Of a stretch of 64,000 bases of DNA, positions 47,290 to 58,119 are shown piece after piece; within the stretch, counting starts at the first letter, position 1, and every line of letters begins with the position of its first letter. Origin of the DNA: Stictocephala bisonia (lineage: Eukaryota > Arthropoda > Insecta > Hemiptera > Membracidae); NCBI GenBank assembly GCA_035578905.1, contig JAQJVL010000001.1, positions 558,001 through 622,000 on the forward strand, read 5' to 3'. The position numbers were made by a program, and so were the translations under genes. Under the pieces are notes generated by a model, which saw nothing but the letters and a program-made list of their open reading frames with translations, had not been told where the DNA came from and ran no database searches.

Positions 47290-47808
47290 TCACAGTTTGT
47301 GCCTTGATGGATTGTAGACTCATAACCAATGTACATGTCTTGGTGCATGATAAGGTGATAACAACGGTACATGTCTTGGTGGATTCTTAGGACATAACCC
47401 CTATAATGTCTAGGTGGATGATAGGGTCATAACCATTATACATGTCTTGGTGGATGCTAGAGTCATAACCACTTTACACGTCTTGGTGGATGCTTAGGTC
47501 ATAACCACTGTACATGTCTAGGTGGATGGTAGGGTATCATAACCATTAGACATGTCTTGGTGGATGCTAGGGTCATAAGCACTTTACATGTCTTGGTGGA
47601 TGCTTAGGTCGTAACCATTATACATGTCTTGGTGGATGCTAGGGTCATAACCACTTGACATGTCTTGGTAGGTGGTAAGGTCATAACCATTGTACATGTC
47701 TTGGTGGATGGTAGGCTCATAACCATTAGACATGTCTTGGTGGATGGTAGAGTCATAACCACTATACATGTCTTGGTGGATGCTTAAATCATAACAACTG
47801 TACATGTC
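47290..47808 (-). repeat. 36-bp minisatellite, array 2, left part
   Basis: About 14 units of 36 bp (CATGTCTTGGTGGATGCTAG, then GGTCATAACCACTATA). Read on the minus strand, the consensus aligns with array 1 at 23 of 36 positions without gaps, so both come from one family. The 73-codon minus frame 47584-47805 is the 12-residue translation of the unit and is not called a gene. Confidence 0.95.
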
Positions 47809-47943
47809 TAATAATAATAATAAACTTCTTTATTGCTGTAGGACAATACAAATATTGCATAGCATGCGTCAAAAGGATTTACAAAATAAAACAAAAAAAA
47901 AACATTGTGGTGTCGACACTTCAGCCATACAACAAGGGGGTAA

Positions 47944-48672
47944 TCACGAAAATAAATTTGATCTCAAGCCGATGATACCCCCTATATGTAGTCCATGAAC
48001 TCGTCCACCGAGTAGAACACGTTCGACACTAAAGCGTCTTAATTTTGATTTGAATTTTGGTTCACAATTTTCGAATCGAATGCCTTCCGGAACTTTGTTC
48101 AGAATGGAAACTCCCATCTGAGAGGGTAGGCGAGCCATTTTTGCCAATCTGTGCTGCGCTGTTCTGTACACACTTCTGGATCTTGTGTTGTAACTATGAA
48201 CATCCCTACCCTGAATTGGGTGGCTCTTGAACTTGCAAAAGAGTGTATTTTCCAGAATGTACAGCTCAGCCAGTGTCAGCAGACCAAGTTCCCGGAAGGC
48301 ATCTCGGCACGACTCTCTAAATCTGAGTTTTGCTATTATTCGTATGGCTTTTTTCTGAAGGACGAAGATACGTTTCACATTTTTCTATGAGCAACCCCCC
48401 CACAGAGCAATACCATATTGTAAGTGACATTGAATCAGACCGTAATAAGCCATAAGCAATAACTCCTTAGGACAGTGTTCTGAAAGTCTTCTGAACAGGT
48501 AGATTTCTGATGAGACTTTTTTACAGAAACTGTCGACATGATCATTCCACGTCAGCTCATTATCAATCAGCATTCCGAGGAATTTAACGTGATCGACTTC
48601 TTCAATGGTAGTATCATCTATCATTGCAGTCGGGAGGTATGAATTCAGAGCGGTGCTGTCTCCGAAAATCAT
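47944..48672 (-). pseudogene. LINE copy E: ORF2 C-terminal region
   Basis: 48672-48385 contains VDHVKFLGMLIDNELTWNDH (the LG...D..L.W block) and LQYGIALWGG. 48378-47944 contains FVLQKKAIRIIAKLRFRESC, then LLTLAELYILENTLF and SYNTRSR, the normal ending of such LINEs. One frameshift separates the two frames, at the WGGCS/NRIF position. Confidence 0.88.
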
Positions 48673-48734
48673 GCGGTTTGATTTTGAAGGATTTACTTTG
48701 AGGATTTTGTTTTCAAAGTATTGAATGCAAGAAT

Positions 48735-48980
48735 TTATTCCTTCAAAAGAAGAAATTTCAATTGCTCAATTTTGTTTGAACTGAAACATAGAGTCGTTTC
48801 GTCCACGTACTGGACAATTTGCCCATTTCGATTGAAAGAATTCAGATCATTCACATACACTAAGAATAAGAGGGTGCCGAGAATCGATCCCTGAGGGACG
48901 CCATATCTCAATTTGGCTGTATGTGAAATCGCTCCATTGACTTGAACGTGTTGTGACCTTCCGGAGAGATACGACTTCAA
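48735..48980 (-). pseudogene. LINE copy E: RT motifs B and C
   Basis: SYLSGRSQHVQVNG leads to YGVPQGSILGTLLFLVYVND (motif B) and YVDETTLCFSS (motif C). The usual YADD has become YVDE, so the second catalytic Asp is lost. The frame then ends. Confidence 0.88.
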
Positions 48981-48984
48981 CTAA

Positions 48985-49856
48985 CTGTGTAGCGAGCCAC
49001 GAACTCCAGAATTCCACAGTCTGTCAAGGAGGATATTGTGTTCCACACAATCAAAAGCCTTAGATAAATCAAGGAAGAACCTTAATGTCGTATTGTGGAT
49101 ATCCTGGTCATTCACAATCATTTCCACTAAGTGGATGATTGCGTCGACATTTGATTTACCTTACTGAAAACCAAACTGGTTATTTGACAAAATTTCTCTT
49201 AACTTCAAAGAAATTTAGCATCCTGCGCATGAAAAGTTTTTCAAAAACTTTGCTTAGCACCGGCAGGATGGAGATAGGCCTATAATTGTTTGGTTGCCGT
49301 GAATCTCCCTTTTTGAAGGTAGGAATCACTTTTGCAGCCTTGAGAGAATTTGGAAAGATGCCTGTTTTGAATGAAATATTAATTGATTGAGTAAGGGGGC
49401 CCACGATGCCGTTTTGGAAGTTTTTCAGAAGCCATGTCGACATGCCGTTGATATCAGCCAGTTTTTTTGCCTTCAGATCGCAAATCGCCCCCGACACCTC
49501 CCGCTCAGTAACCTCGGTGAGAAACATCGATTCGGCCTGATTTAACTGCCCAGATGCAGCCACAGGTGCGAGTGTGAGGCTGGTGTCGCCAGCATTTGCG
49601 AAAAATTATTGAAGACATTCGCTACCTCCAGAGGCTCCCGGACAATCTTTCGCTCCAACTTCAGTTCAGTTATTTGTGCTTTCTGATCGGACACCTTGGT
49701 GCTGTTGATGACAGACCATGCTTGTTTAGAGAAATTTTCTGCGTTTTTTAATTGCTTATTTATTTCATAGCTTTTTGCAGCTTTCGAGACTTTTCTGTAG
49801 ATCTTTTTATATGAGTTGTTAAATAGTTTAAATCCAGGATTGAAAGTTAATTGCAA
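48985..49856 (-). pseudogene. LINE copy E: linker and N-terminal RT motifs
   Basis: The frame 49856-49542 is linker with SKQAWSVINS (usual W..IN). 49563-49180 carries VIPTFKKGDSRQPNNYRPIS followed by ILPVLSKVFEK (RT motif 1). After a stop, 49170-48985 reads [14 protein letters not shown] and [20 protein letters not shown] (motif A, catalytic Asp present). Frames change twice. Confidence 0.85.
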
Positions 49857-49908
49857 CTGTCACCAATATATTTTTTAATTTCCCCTAGACACTAAAATTC
49901 CTTTAGTG

Positions 49909-50390
49909 ATCCTTTAGTGGTCATAACCATTATACATATCTTTGTGTATGGTAGAGTCATAACCACTTTACACGTTTTTCATTTTCTGTTGTATATACTT
50001 GATGGAATAACGTTGGGTTTAAAGAAGAACACATTTTTAAAATTATTCCACAATTTTTTTTTAAATAAAAAAAAATTGTGGAATAATTTTAAAAATGTAT
50101 TCTTCTTTAAACACTTTACACGTCTTGGTGGGTGGTAAGGTCATAACCATTGTGCATGTTTTGGTGGTTAACAATATCATACATGACCACTGTATATGTC
50201 TTGATGGACTTGAATGGATGGGTCTTAACCACTGAACATGTCTTGGTAGACGGTAGGGCCACTGTACGTGTCTTGGTGGTTAGACTGCTAGGTATATGGC
50301 ACAAATTCAATAGTATTGACCTGCCCACCCACTGATACGTGGACCGTGGTAATGATCCACCCATCCACGTACCGTGGTATTTTTAGTTGT
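49909..50390 (-). repeat. 36-bp minisatellite, array 2, right part
   Basis: GGTCATAACCATTATACATA resumes at about 49919 after the LINE. More degenerate units run to about 50280. A final pair at about 50330-50385 (CACCCATCCACGTACCGTGG) is in the opposite orientation, like array 1. A small palindrome lies inside (50017-50112). Confidence 0.8.
50017..50112. repeat. Near-perfect palindrome with about 45-bp arms
   Basis: GTTTAAAGAAGAA...AATTGTGGAATAATTT and reverse complement, joined by an AT-only loop. It sits inside the minisatellite and has one or two mismatches (ACACATTTT versus ATACATTTT). Confidence 0.85.
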
Positions 50391-51415
50391 TGGTATTTAT
50401 GTTTTAAAAATTACAAAATTGGCAGTCATTAATAAAAGGCATGACATAACAACTGTCATATATGTTAAAGATATTCTTAAAATATTATGACTATAATTAC
50501 TATTTCTGTTATGTTGTCTCTCTTTGTGGCTGGATAGGCTATGTATACGTTTGTTATTTTAAGTATCACGATATTACTTTAAATGAAAGTTGTTTTTCGT
50601 GTTATATTGTTTAGGTCATGAGTGACCACATAATGAAATTAAGAATTGTGAAATGATGTCTACTATAGATAATTATTTTAATAAGCTTTAGATTCTATTT
50701 TGGTGCAACAGATAATGACAATCACACCAAAAATGCGAGGTTTAAATATAAGATTTATTTGTTTTGATGGCATAACAAAAACAACAATCACAAATAACAG
50801 TGAAACAACACGTACTACATGTCAACTGATGCAATGGGGGCACCACAAAATAGCAAAAACAAGACATTTGGTGAGACAGTAAACTAAAATAATAATTTTT
50901 GAAATTACGCAAAACGCCTGTTCATACAAAGCTATTACTCACTCTTATATTGACCTATATGTACTAAAATACTCGATTACCTTTTGCCCAATCTATGCTA
51001 CAGTAATGAGCATTCCATTAGAGGTTTTTTCCCATATCAGGTAGGAATGATTCTTAAAAATTGTTATCTTAAAAAAAAAAAAAAAAAAATCGGCATGATG
51101 ATTCAAATTGATAAAATACAATTAATTTTCAGTACTTAATCTGTAGTAAAAAAAGTTGGGTGAGACCAAAATTAAAAATTTCTAAAGATTATACGACCTA
51201 AATAATCCATAGACACAAATCATAATAAACATATAGGCACACAATAATTATTATGCCACAGAATAACTAACATAGGCGTCTGGACAACCAAAGTCACGCA
51301 CTACGAAATGCCCTGAAACACGCACAGTTAAGGTCGGATACGTTCCTTCAAAGCTAACCAGATGGTTAAGGGTGAAGTTGGATCATACTCAACACGCACC
51401 ATGAGAAACTTTTCA
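50391..51415. other. AT-rich stretch without a recognisable gene
   Basis: The frame 50700-50882 resembles nothing known. A run of about 20 A lies at 51070-51090. Confidence 0.4.
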
Positions 51416-51469
51416 CAGGGGAAGTTCGCTCCAAGCTAGACAGGAATACGCCTGAGTTTGAGAATAGTA

Positions 51470-52085
51470 TGCATCTGTTTGACTTGGATAATAGCTTATA
51501 TCTGTGCGAATTGGAGCAGAGCTATTTGACTTGCAGCATAGCATCCATCTATTTGACTTGCAGCATAGCATCCATCTATTTGACTTGCAGCATAGCATCC
51601 ATCTATTTGACTTGCAGCATAGCATCCATCTATTTGACTTACAGCATAGCATCCATCTATTTGACTTGCAGCATAGCATCCATCTATTTGACTTGCAGCA
51701 TAGCATCCATCTATTTGACTTGGAGCACAGCATATATCTGTTTAACTTGGGGTATGGCATGTATATGTTTGACTAAGAGCAAAGAATCCATATGTTTGCC
51801 TAAGAGCAAAGCACACATATTTTTGAATGTGGGTATGGAATCCATATGTTTGACTTGGATTTTAGCATCCATATATTTGACTAAGAGCAAATCATCCATA
51901 TGTTTGACTTGGATTATAGGATTCATATGTTTGACTAAGAGCAAAGCACCCATAGGTTTGACTATGGGTATGGTATCCATATGTTTGACTTGGATTATAG
52001 CATCCATATGTTTGACTAAGAGCAAAGCATCTATACGTTTGACTTGGGGCATGGTATCCATTTGTTTGATTTGGAGCACATCGCA
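51470..52085 (+). repeat. 27-bp minisatellite
   Basis: About eight near-identical 27-bp units (TTGACTTGCAGCATAGCATC plus CATCTAT) at 51520-51740, followed by diverged units (CATATGTTTGACTAAGAGC) to 52085. A 252-codon plus frame (51469-52227) and several others are open across it because 27 is a multiple of 3. The translation is a 9-residue repeat (SIASIYLTC). There is no sign of a promoter or conserved domain, so it is not called as a gene. Confidence 0.93.
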
Positions 52086-52227
52086 ATGTATTTTAATTGG
52101 CTATATTAATTTTTCCCTTAGCTATATGACATTTTTTAAATTAAAAACTTCAATTGTAGCACTATATCTTTGTATAACACTCACTGGTGGTGAAAAGGCA
52201 GTTTTGAGTGAGTTGGAGTTGAAATAA

Positions 52228-52690
52228 GAAAGAATTAAATTGTACAAAAATGTAGAACTAGTGTTAATGCAAGCTCTATTCATGCAGGAAAAGTCTGCCT
52301 TTTACACTGCTGTTATGAATACACCTGACCAAAACCCATTTTTCCAATTAAGGTAACGATGTATAAACAATAAGTTTGATCTGAAAAAGGAAAAAACTAA
52401 CAATGTTGGAATAAATTGCTAGAACCAAACATAAAATACGAAATACCTTGCTATGAATTACCAGTACAATCTATAGACTTTAAAACCACAATTAAATTCC
52501 AAGCCGACTTAAATGAAGGAAAGTAGTGATGTGATTTACTGAGCCAAGAAACATGCAGTTTGAAGTGTAAGAAATTTAGTGAAATATTAAGAGGTTATAT
52601 CTAGTTTGACAGTCAGCCTGAATGTAGGGTTAATGATAATTTGTATGGTAAAATACTGAACAATGTAAATGCTTGGCCAGTGTAATTAAT
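52228..52690. other. No gene recognised
   Basis: This may contain very decayed sequence of the retroelement that follows. Confidence 0.3.
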
Positions 52691-52694
52691 TTGA

Positions 52695-52830
52695 ATAATT
52701 AAAAATTCTACTCGTCTCTCGATACTATAAAGTACTCCGTACCTCAAGGGTCTGTATTGTTCTCTTTTTTATATTCATTTACTGTCTTGAATAGCTAAAC
52801 AATAGCCAACATAATTTTAAAACAAAGCAT
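52695..52830 (+). pseudogene. Tiny LINE RT relic (motif B)
   Basis: A short plus frame reads YSVPQGSVLFSFLYSFTVLNS, close to the VPQGSVLGP.LF motif of LINE RT. It stops straight after. Flanks are too decayed to extend. Confidence 0.45.
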
Positions 52831-52914
52831 CTGAACAATCGAAGTGTTTATGATATATTAAAAAGATTTCATAAAGAACAGGGAAATGAAGATATGACTA
52901 ATACTAATTTTTAG

Positions 52915-53875
52915 GATGTAATAAAATTAAAAACTGAGTACCCTTAGCATTTTTTATTAAAATTGATTAACACAACATGTATCAACTTCATGGAAATTTT
53001 CAAGTGTAAATTAAATAATTAAATTAGGTATGTAATAATTCTTTAAATAAATTTGTAAAACATATGGTTTTTATAAATATTGATGAATATGGATAAGTTG
53101 GTGATATTTTTTAATTATAATTTTTAATGTTTTGAATCTTATCAAAAATTGGGTTTGTATAATTGATTTGTGTGTTCAATATGTTCACTGGATTTTCTTG
53201 TTGTGCTAAATATATATGTAATTCTTCTGTTGCATTCATTTCCTTGCCCTTTTTCATAAATTTTCACGCAACAACACATTCAACATTTTTGATACAAAAA
53301 TCTCAAAAAGAACATAATAACGACAAAATTTACAACAAATCAGGTATTTATAAAATTAATTGTACAGACTGTGATAAATTCTACATTGGACAAACTGGAA
53401 GACCATTCAAAACACGCTTTCAAGAACACATACAAGCTCTCAGAAGCTATAACACAACTACAATGAAATCCACATTCGCAGAACACTTGCTCTCTACAGA
53501 CCACACGTACACAAAAATGAAAGAAAACATGAGAATATTAAATTTTATGAAAAAGGGCAAGAAAATGAATGCAACAGAAGAATTACATATATATTTAGCA
53601 CAAAAAGAAAATCCAGTGAACATATTGAACACACAAATCAATTATACAAACCCAATTTTTAATAAGATTTGAAAGATTAAAAATTATAATTAAAAAATAT
53701 CACCAACTTATCCATATCCATCAATATTTATAAAAACCACATGTTTCACAATTTTATTTAAAGAATTATTACATACTTAATTTAATTATTTAATTTACCA
53801 TGAAGTTTAAACATGTTGTGTTAATAAATTTTAATAAAATATGTAAGGGTACTCAGTTTTTAATTTTATTACATC
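52915..53875 (+). mobile_element. Penelope-like element fragment with an inverted arm
   Basis: The right half (about 53266-53875) is the 3' end of a Penelope-like element, encoding its GIY-YIG endonuclease. The left arm (52915 to about 53265) is the inverted copy of the last ~340 bp, including the end of the coding region. Both outer ends share GATGTAATAAAATTAAAAAC or its complement. Partial inverted copies are known for Penelope-like insertions. The RT domain is absent. Confidence 0.85.
53266..53672 (+). pseudogene. Penelope-like GIY-YIG endonuclease (C-terminal fragment)
   Basis: From about 53340 it reads SGIYKINCTDC, then FYIGQTGRPF, giving the GIY and YIG motifs with a C-x2-C pair between them, a mark of Penelope endonucleases. 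TRFQEH supplies the conserved Arg and a His, and FAEHLLSTDH more His. NATEELHIY and ENPVN supply the conserved Glu and Asn. The ORF appears to begin at an ATG at 53163, but the first ~34 residues are antisense sequence of the inverted arm read through and are not real protein. Stop at 53670-53672. The domain itself has no stop. The RT part is missing. Confidence 0.88.
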
Positions 53876-54675
53876 TCAAAAATACGTGAGTAGCCCTAAT
53901 TTTAAACTTTTTATAAACAAAATAATACTTTTTGAATCAACAAAAGGGATAGAATTAGTTGAAATAAAAATGTTTTGACAGATATAGAAGTTTCAGAAAA
54001 AAAGAAAAGAAAAAAATACAGCTAGAAATAATGTATTTTTAATATTTATTAAATTCCAGTTTATTACTAATTCTGTAAAAACGCTAGTTTTTATACTGTC
54101 AAGAAAGTTAGTTTGGACATTTGTGTTTAAAGACAATCTTAATATTATTTTTTTTAACATGAATACTCTGAGAATAAAATATTTTGTATACATTCAAGTA
54201 GAAATAACCAACTAATAATAGATGGCATATTACGTGTTGGTGGGAATAAAAACAAGTGAACACCAGATAACACAAATTTATTACAATAAACTACGTAATG
54301 TATAACTTTTAATGGTAATTTATTTTGGTAAACACGTTTAGTTTCCTCAGACCAGAGGGATTCACAAAGGAATGAAACTGTCGTTCAAGTACGCTTCCTT
54401 TATTATATATAACAGTTGTCACGATCGAGAAACTCGTCATTGTTGGCTGAAATCACCAAAATAGCAACTTTTGCAATATAATTGTTAAATTACCGTTGCT
54501 TGTTATTAGACTCAAAATTAACCTATTCGTTCTCGAGTTTGTTACGATCTTTGATCCATTTTTCATAAAACTATTTAATTATTCCCATGCATTCACTATC
54601 TTACCCACGTTACAAAATTTAAGAATAGCAGCATTTTCATCAATTGAATTTACACTGTAGTTGCAATTTATTAGG
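53876..54675. other. AT-rich stretch without a recognisable gene
   Basis: The minus frame 53993-54193 looks like AT-rich noise. Confidence 0.4.
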
Positions 54676-54677
54676 TG

Positions 54678-55370
54678 TTTGGTACATTTCTTCTGAAACA
54701 TAAGAAACAAAAGAAAGAGAGATTAAAGAGTTTTGTAAATGGTTCTTCCAGAATATTAAAACACTTCAGTACCCGAAAAGGTATTGAATCAGGTCCAGCG
54801 TCCTTCAATTTATCCAAGCTTAACAATACCTTTTTAACTTCGTCTGTTTACAAGACACATTTAGACATTGTATGAGTTCCTACAGAGGTAGTAGCAGATG
54901 GAACACTCATATCATCAAGAAAGACCAATGAGGAAAGGTTAAAAAACACACTGTTGTGGGGTCAGATGAAAAGACGTCATTATGAAGAAGAGATATTGGG
55001 GAAACACTTATCTAGTACTCTTTACAAAGCTTCAAAACATTCCAGGATTTTTACGTATTGTGTCTTGGACGTGATAAATATATACCTGAAAACAGCTATT
55101 TGTTAGTTCCTTGCATTGGGCTCTGACACGGGAGAAGCAATGATAGTCAGATATTGATAAGGTTTGTATCGTTTGTGTAAAATGTTTCTTCCGGTCAGCA
55201 TTAAAACCATGGTAGAAACTCGGACATTTTCATGGGAATATTTCTTATGACAACTGACTCGAAAAACGAATCAAATAGATCATCTACGTCCTTATCAGAA
55301 TCCAGAACGAAGAACTCCATTGAGGCTAGGTTATTATGAACTAAAGAAATGTCTATTCACTTGAAATCAG
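54678..55370 (-). pseudogene. LINE linker and early RT relic
   Basis: Minus-strand frames read from high to low coordinate: FDSFFESVV...IP.K...FLPWF near 55310-55210; CFSRVRAQCKELTNSC near 55130-55100 and IRKNPGMF near 55055, the FS.LR..CK.L...NP..FW blocks between endonuclease and RT; VKKVLLSLDKLKDAGPDSIP, then FRVLKCF, near 54845-54765, the L...K..GPDGIP..(L/V)LK block. Frames shift several times and no full RT motif remains. Confidence 0.65.
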
Positions 55371-55620
55371 GAATATATAATTTAAATTTGATAGTTAAAA
55401 CATACCTTTTGAGAAAAAGCTCTTTAATCAGTTACAGTGATTTTATGTAACCAATGAAAAATATGAAGTGTTACTGGATGTGTTGGCTATATGCTAAAAT
55501 ATTCATGTTGAAATAAAAGCTAAAAATACATACTTAGTACATTAATATACAATTAGAACATCATAAATAATAAAAATCACTGCAAACCAAGTGCAAACAG
55601 GTAAAGAATAATCATGCTTA

Positions 55621-56043
55621 TTGCAAACAAGACCATGCAGTGAAGTCAAAAATGATATTTTCTACAAGCAACATTTTTCAACATTCCAGGGTTTTCTTTA
55701 CAAAGTAATGAAGCAGTTAGTCCAAGGTCGACTCTATTTCCAGAGCCTTGAATTTCAATCCAACTACTGTTACAGTCAGGCTGGAAAAAAAGGCCAGAGG
55801 CCACGTCCGCGTCTTGTAAGTATTGGGTTTCAGACGGAAGCTGTAACGCTTTTGAAGTTTATCTCGGCTTAGCAAGTTTTGGCGAATGATCAAACTCTCT
55901 CTGAAGTTAGGATTTACGCTGGAAGAACCCCTAACGAAAAGAAAAATTTGGACAACCTCCTTATTGAACTTCAGAATCGTATCAGGAATGGGGAATTTAA
56001 TTTATCAAAAAAATACGTCAAAGGTATTCCAAAAATTGTTAAT
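55621..56043 (+). pseudogene. Probable LINE ORF1 C-terminal fragment with one stop
   Basis: One plus frame runs from 55621 to a TAA at 56041-56043, broken only by a TAG at 55870-55872. The second half reads LSEVRIYAGRTPNEKKNLDN, then RIRNGEFNLSKKYVKGIPKI. The pattern (D)RT..EK...LL.EL..RI..GE......Y..G.P.IV is common in ORF1 proteins of several LINE clades. I cannot name the clade. The start may be an artefact. Confidence 0.4.
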
Positions 56044-56161
56044 TAACAAAAAAACTAGTTGAAACTGAAATTAAATTCAAAATACTCTAAACTTAAATTA
56101 TCAAAATGTTATGGAAACTCACTGAGATAAAATTGGCTTGAATACTAATAAAATTAACTAT

Positions 56162-56462
56162 GAGGAAGACAAAGGTTGTTGGACATTTGTCATCATTACA
56201 CGAAAAATACTAATAATAGGTGTTTTTTATATTTAGTAGAAATTCATTTTGTTGTACCCTATTCTGGGATCTAAGTTGAAATGTGGATAATTATTAATGT
56301 AGATAAGTTTATTAGTTTAAGAAAGTAGTTTTATAACATGTTTGTGTAGATGTAATTTAGTTTTTATCAATTGAAAAAGATTTGGGTTTTACCAAATCGA
56401 AACATCGTGATTGGTATTTTTCACGTAATGATGGCAAATGTCCAACAACCTTTGTCTTCCTC
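56162..56462. mobile_element. Small inverted-repeat element, 49-bp arms
   Basis: GAGGAAGACAAAGGTTGTTG starts at 56162 and its reverse complement ends at 56462. The arms differ at about three positions in 49 bp. The ~200-bp interior is non-coding and includes TTTGGGTTTTACCAAATCG, a small hairpin. This could be a MITE or an inverted terminal part of a retroelement. Confidence 0.7.
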
Positions 56463-57125
56463 GTCTGATACAACATCATTAACAAATTTCAAAAAAATTA
56501 ACACATGACAAACTAACGCAGTATTAGCAAAAGCAGCTTAAGATTTAGTCCCCTAATAGGTAACAATGTAATTACTTAATGTATTGGACTTTTTACAAAC
56601 CAGTTGAGAATGTTGTTTTTAAATTTATTTTTTTCATGATTCGTAGTAGACTAGGTTGCCGGCTAGAGAACCTTATACATAAAACATGAAAAGACTTAGA
56701 TCTTTTATAATTTATTTTACCTGAGTTATACAAGCTTCTCACTTAACCTAGCATTGTGATTATGGACTGAATTGGTTTAACTGATTACCTGGGAGTACTT
56801 TGGACAAGCTAAAACAGTACTGATGGTTCTCTATGTTTGTATATTTAATATTAGTTTAATTATATCGTAACGTAAAATACATATACACTTTGAGTGCTGT
56901 AACTTAATTATGAAAAAAAAGAAACAGAGAAGTTGAGTCCTATAACATATGTTACCTGTTAAAACACCATATTAGCAATAATAAATATGCAAATATAAAT
57001 AGGCAAGAAAAAGATAGTGTAATAATAATGAAAAACTATTGTATAATTGGAATTTTAAATCTTCCTATCTGTGTTATGTTTTATTTGAGACAATATATTA
57101 AGTATCAAACAAATAGAAATGTCAA
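56463..57125. other. AT-rich stretch without a recognisable gene
   Basis: No coding relic or repeat array was recognised. Confidence 0.4.
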
Positions 57126-57129
57126 TTAT

Positions 57130-57660
57130 CTGGAAATTACATTGAGTATGCCACTCTTATTTAGAATAGAGACAAGCTGTACAGAGATGTAGTAGTCAAG
57201 ACCGTCTAGAGAAATTCCTATCATCGATGGCGTGAACGTTTCTGGAGCTAGCTGAGGTGGAAGTGCATATAGAAATTAATTTATCAACTTTGCTAGTTCA
57301 CTGTAGTGTGATTGACTCAATTTTTATAGATTTTTAATAATAACTCAATATTAAACCCTCACTGGTTCAGTAGGTGTTTAAGAGGTCTAAGAGTTCCAGA
57401 ATATACTTTTCGCTCAAAAGATAAATTTGTTTACCAATGCTTTGTTGGAGAATGGGATCAAATGCAATAGCATTGCGAACATGCTTCACAACCAGTTTTG
57501 TTCGCTATTATGAAAGATTTCTAAGTATGCTGAAAGCATCACATGACTATTGACTATGTGAATAAACTCAGCTAGTTTAGCACAACTTTTCAAGTGTTTC
57601 AGGTATAGTTGTTAGGGCTGTTTTGATCACTTTAAAGCTCAACTGTCCGCTGCCATTGAC
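57130..57660 (+). pseudogene. LINE 3' relic, paralogue 2 of the 17.7-kb copy
   Basis: Colinear by eye with 17735-18290 (GAATAGAGAC, AGAGAAA.TCC, GAGGTGGAAGTG, TTTATCAAC, ATATACTTTTC). Broken frames resemble the post-RT region of LINEs. No intact frame remains. Confidence 0.5.
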
Positions 57661-58119
57661 GAATAAAAAAAAAGAATATGAAGAAGTTTAGTTAATAACA
57701 AGAATATGGTGTTTCTTAAAACAGTATAGTTGGTCATACTTATTTATAAACGCTATGATAAAGTCATATAAGATTAAGTAATGTACAAACAGCACGAAGG
57801 CAATTTTTAACACGAAAGCACCAAGTACACTAGATAATTTTATGTTAACCTTCCAAGTGGCAATGTATTTTGTGCATTCAATGATATAGTCAAGTTATAT
57901 AAATGCCGATATATTTTAATGATTCTGTTGCATTTAGAAGAAGTTAGGGTTAAGAGTTAAGTATGGCTTTAGATTCAATTTCATATATAAGTATTACGAT
58001 ATTTTTATGTAAATTAAAATATTTGATATTTTAGTTTTTTAATTATTAGTCTAGGTATGATGACGATATCAGAAGTTAGGGAGTTTGTATTAAATTATTA
58101 CTATTGTTGATCCTGTGTA

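Larger units (their letters stand above)
47809..49908 (-). mobile_element. LINE copy E inserted in the 36-bp minisatellite
   Basis: Minus-strand LINE running from the endonuclease-RT linker (49856) to a 3' end with an ATT-type tail (47822-47809). It interrupts a minisatellite unit on both sides, so it is younger than the array. It is 5'-truncated, with no endonuclease. No target-site duplication was seen. Confidence 0.88.

Noticed and set aside
48151..48390. 79-codon plus-strand frame
   Set aside because: It is antisense to the well-supported C-terminal region of LINE copy E.
51411..52227. 252-codon frame with 9-residue repeats, resembling a repeat protein
   Set aside because: Several other frames on both strands are equally open over the same 27-bp array, so openness is not evidence of coding.
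53163..53265. N-terminal start (ATG 53163) of the GIY-YIG ORF
   Set aside because: This stretch is the reverse complement of the 3' end of the same element, so the residues are antisense readthrough.
56370..56470. Hammerhead-ribozyme-like pieces (CGAAAC and CTGAT)
   Set aside because: The conserved CTGATGA core and pairing stems are not present in the required order.
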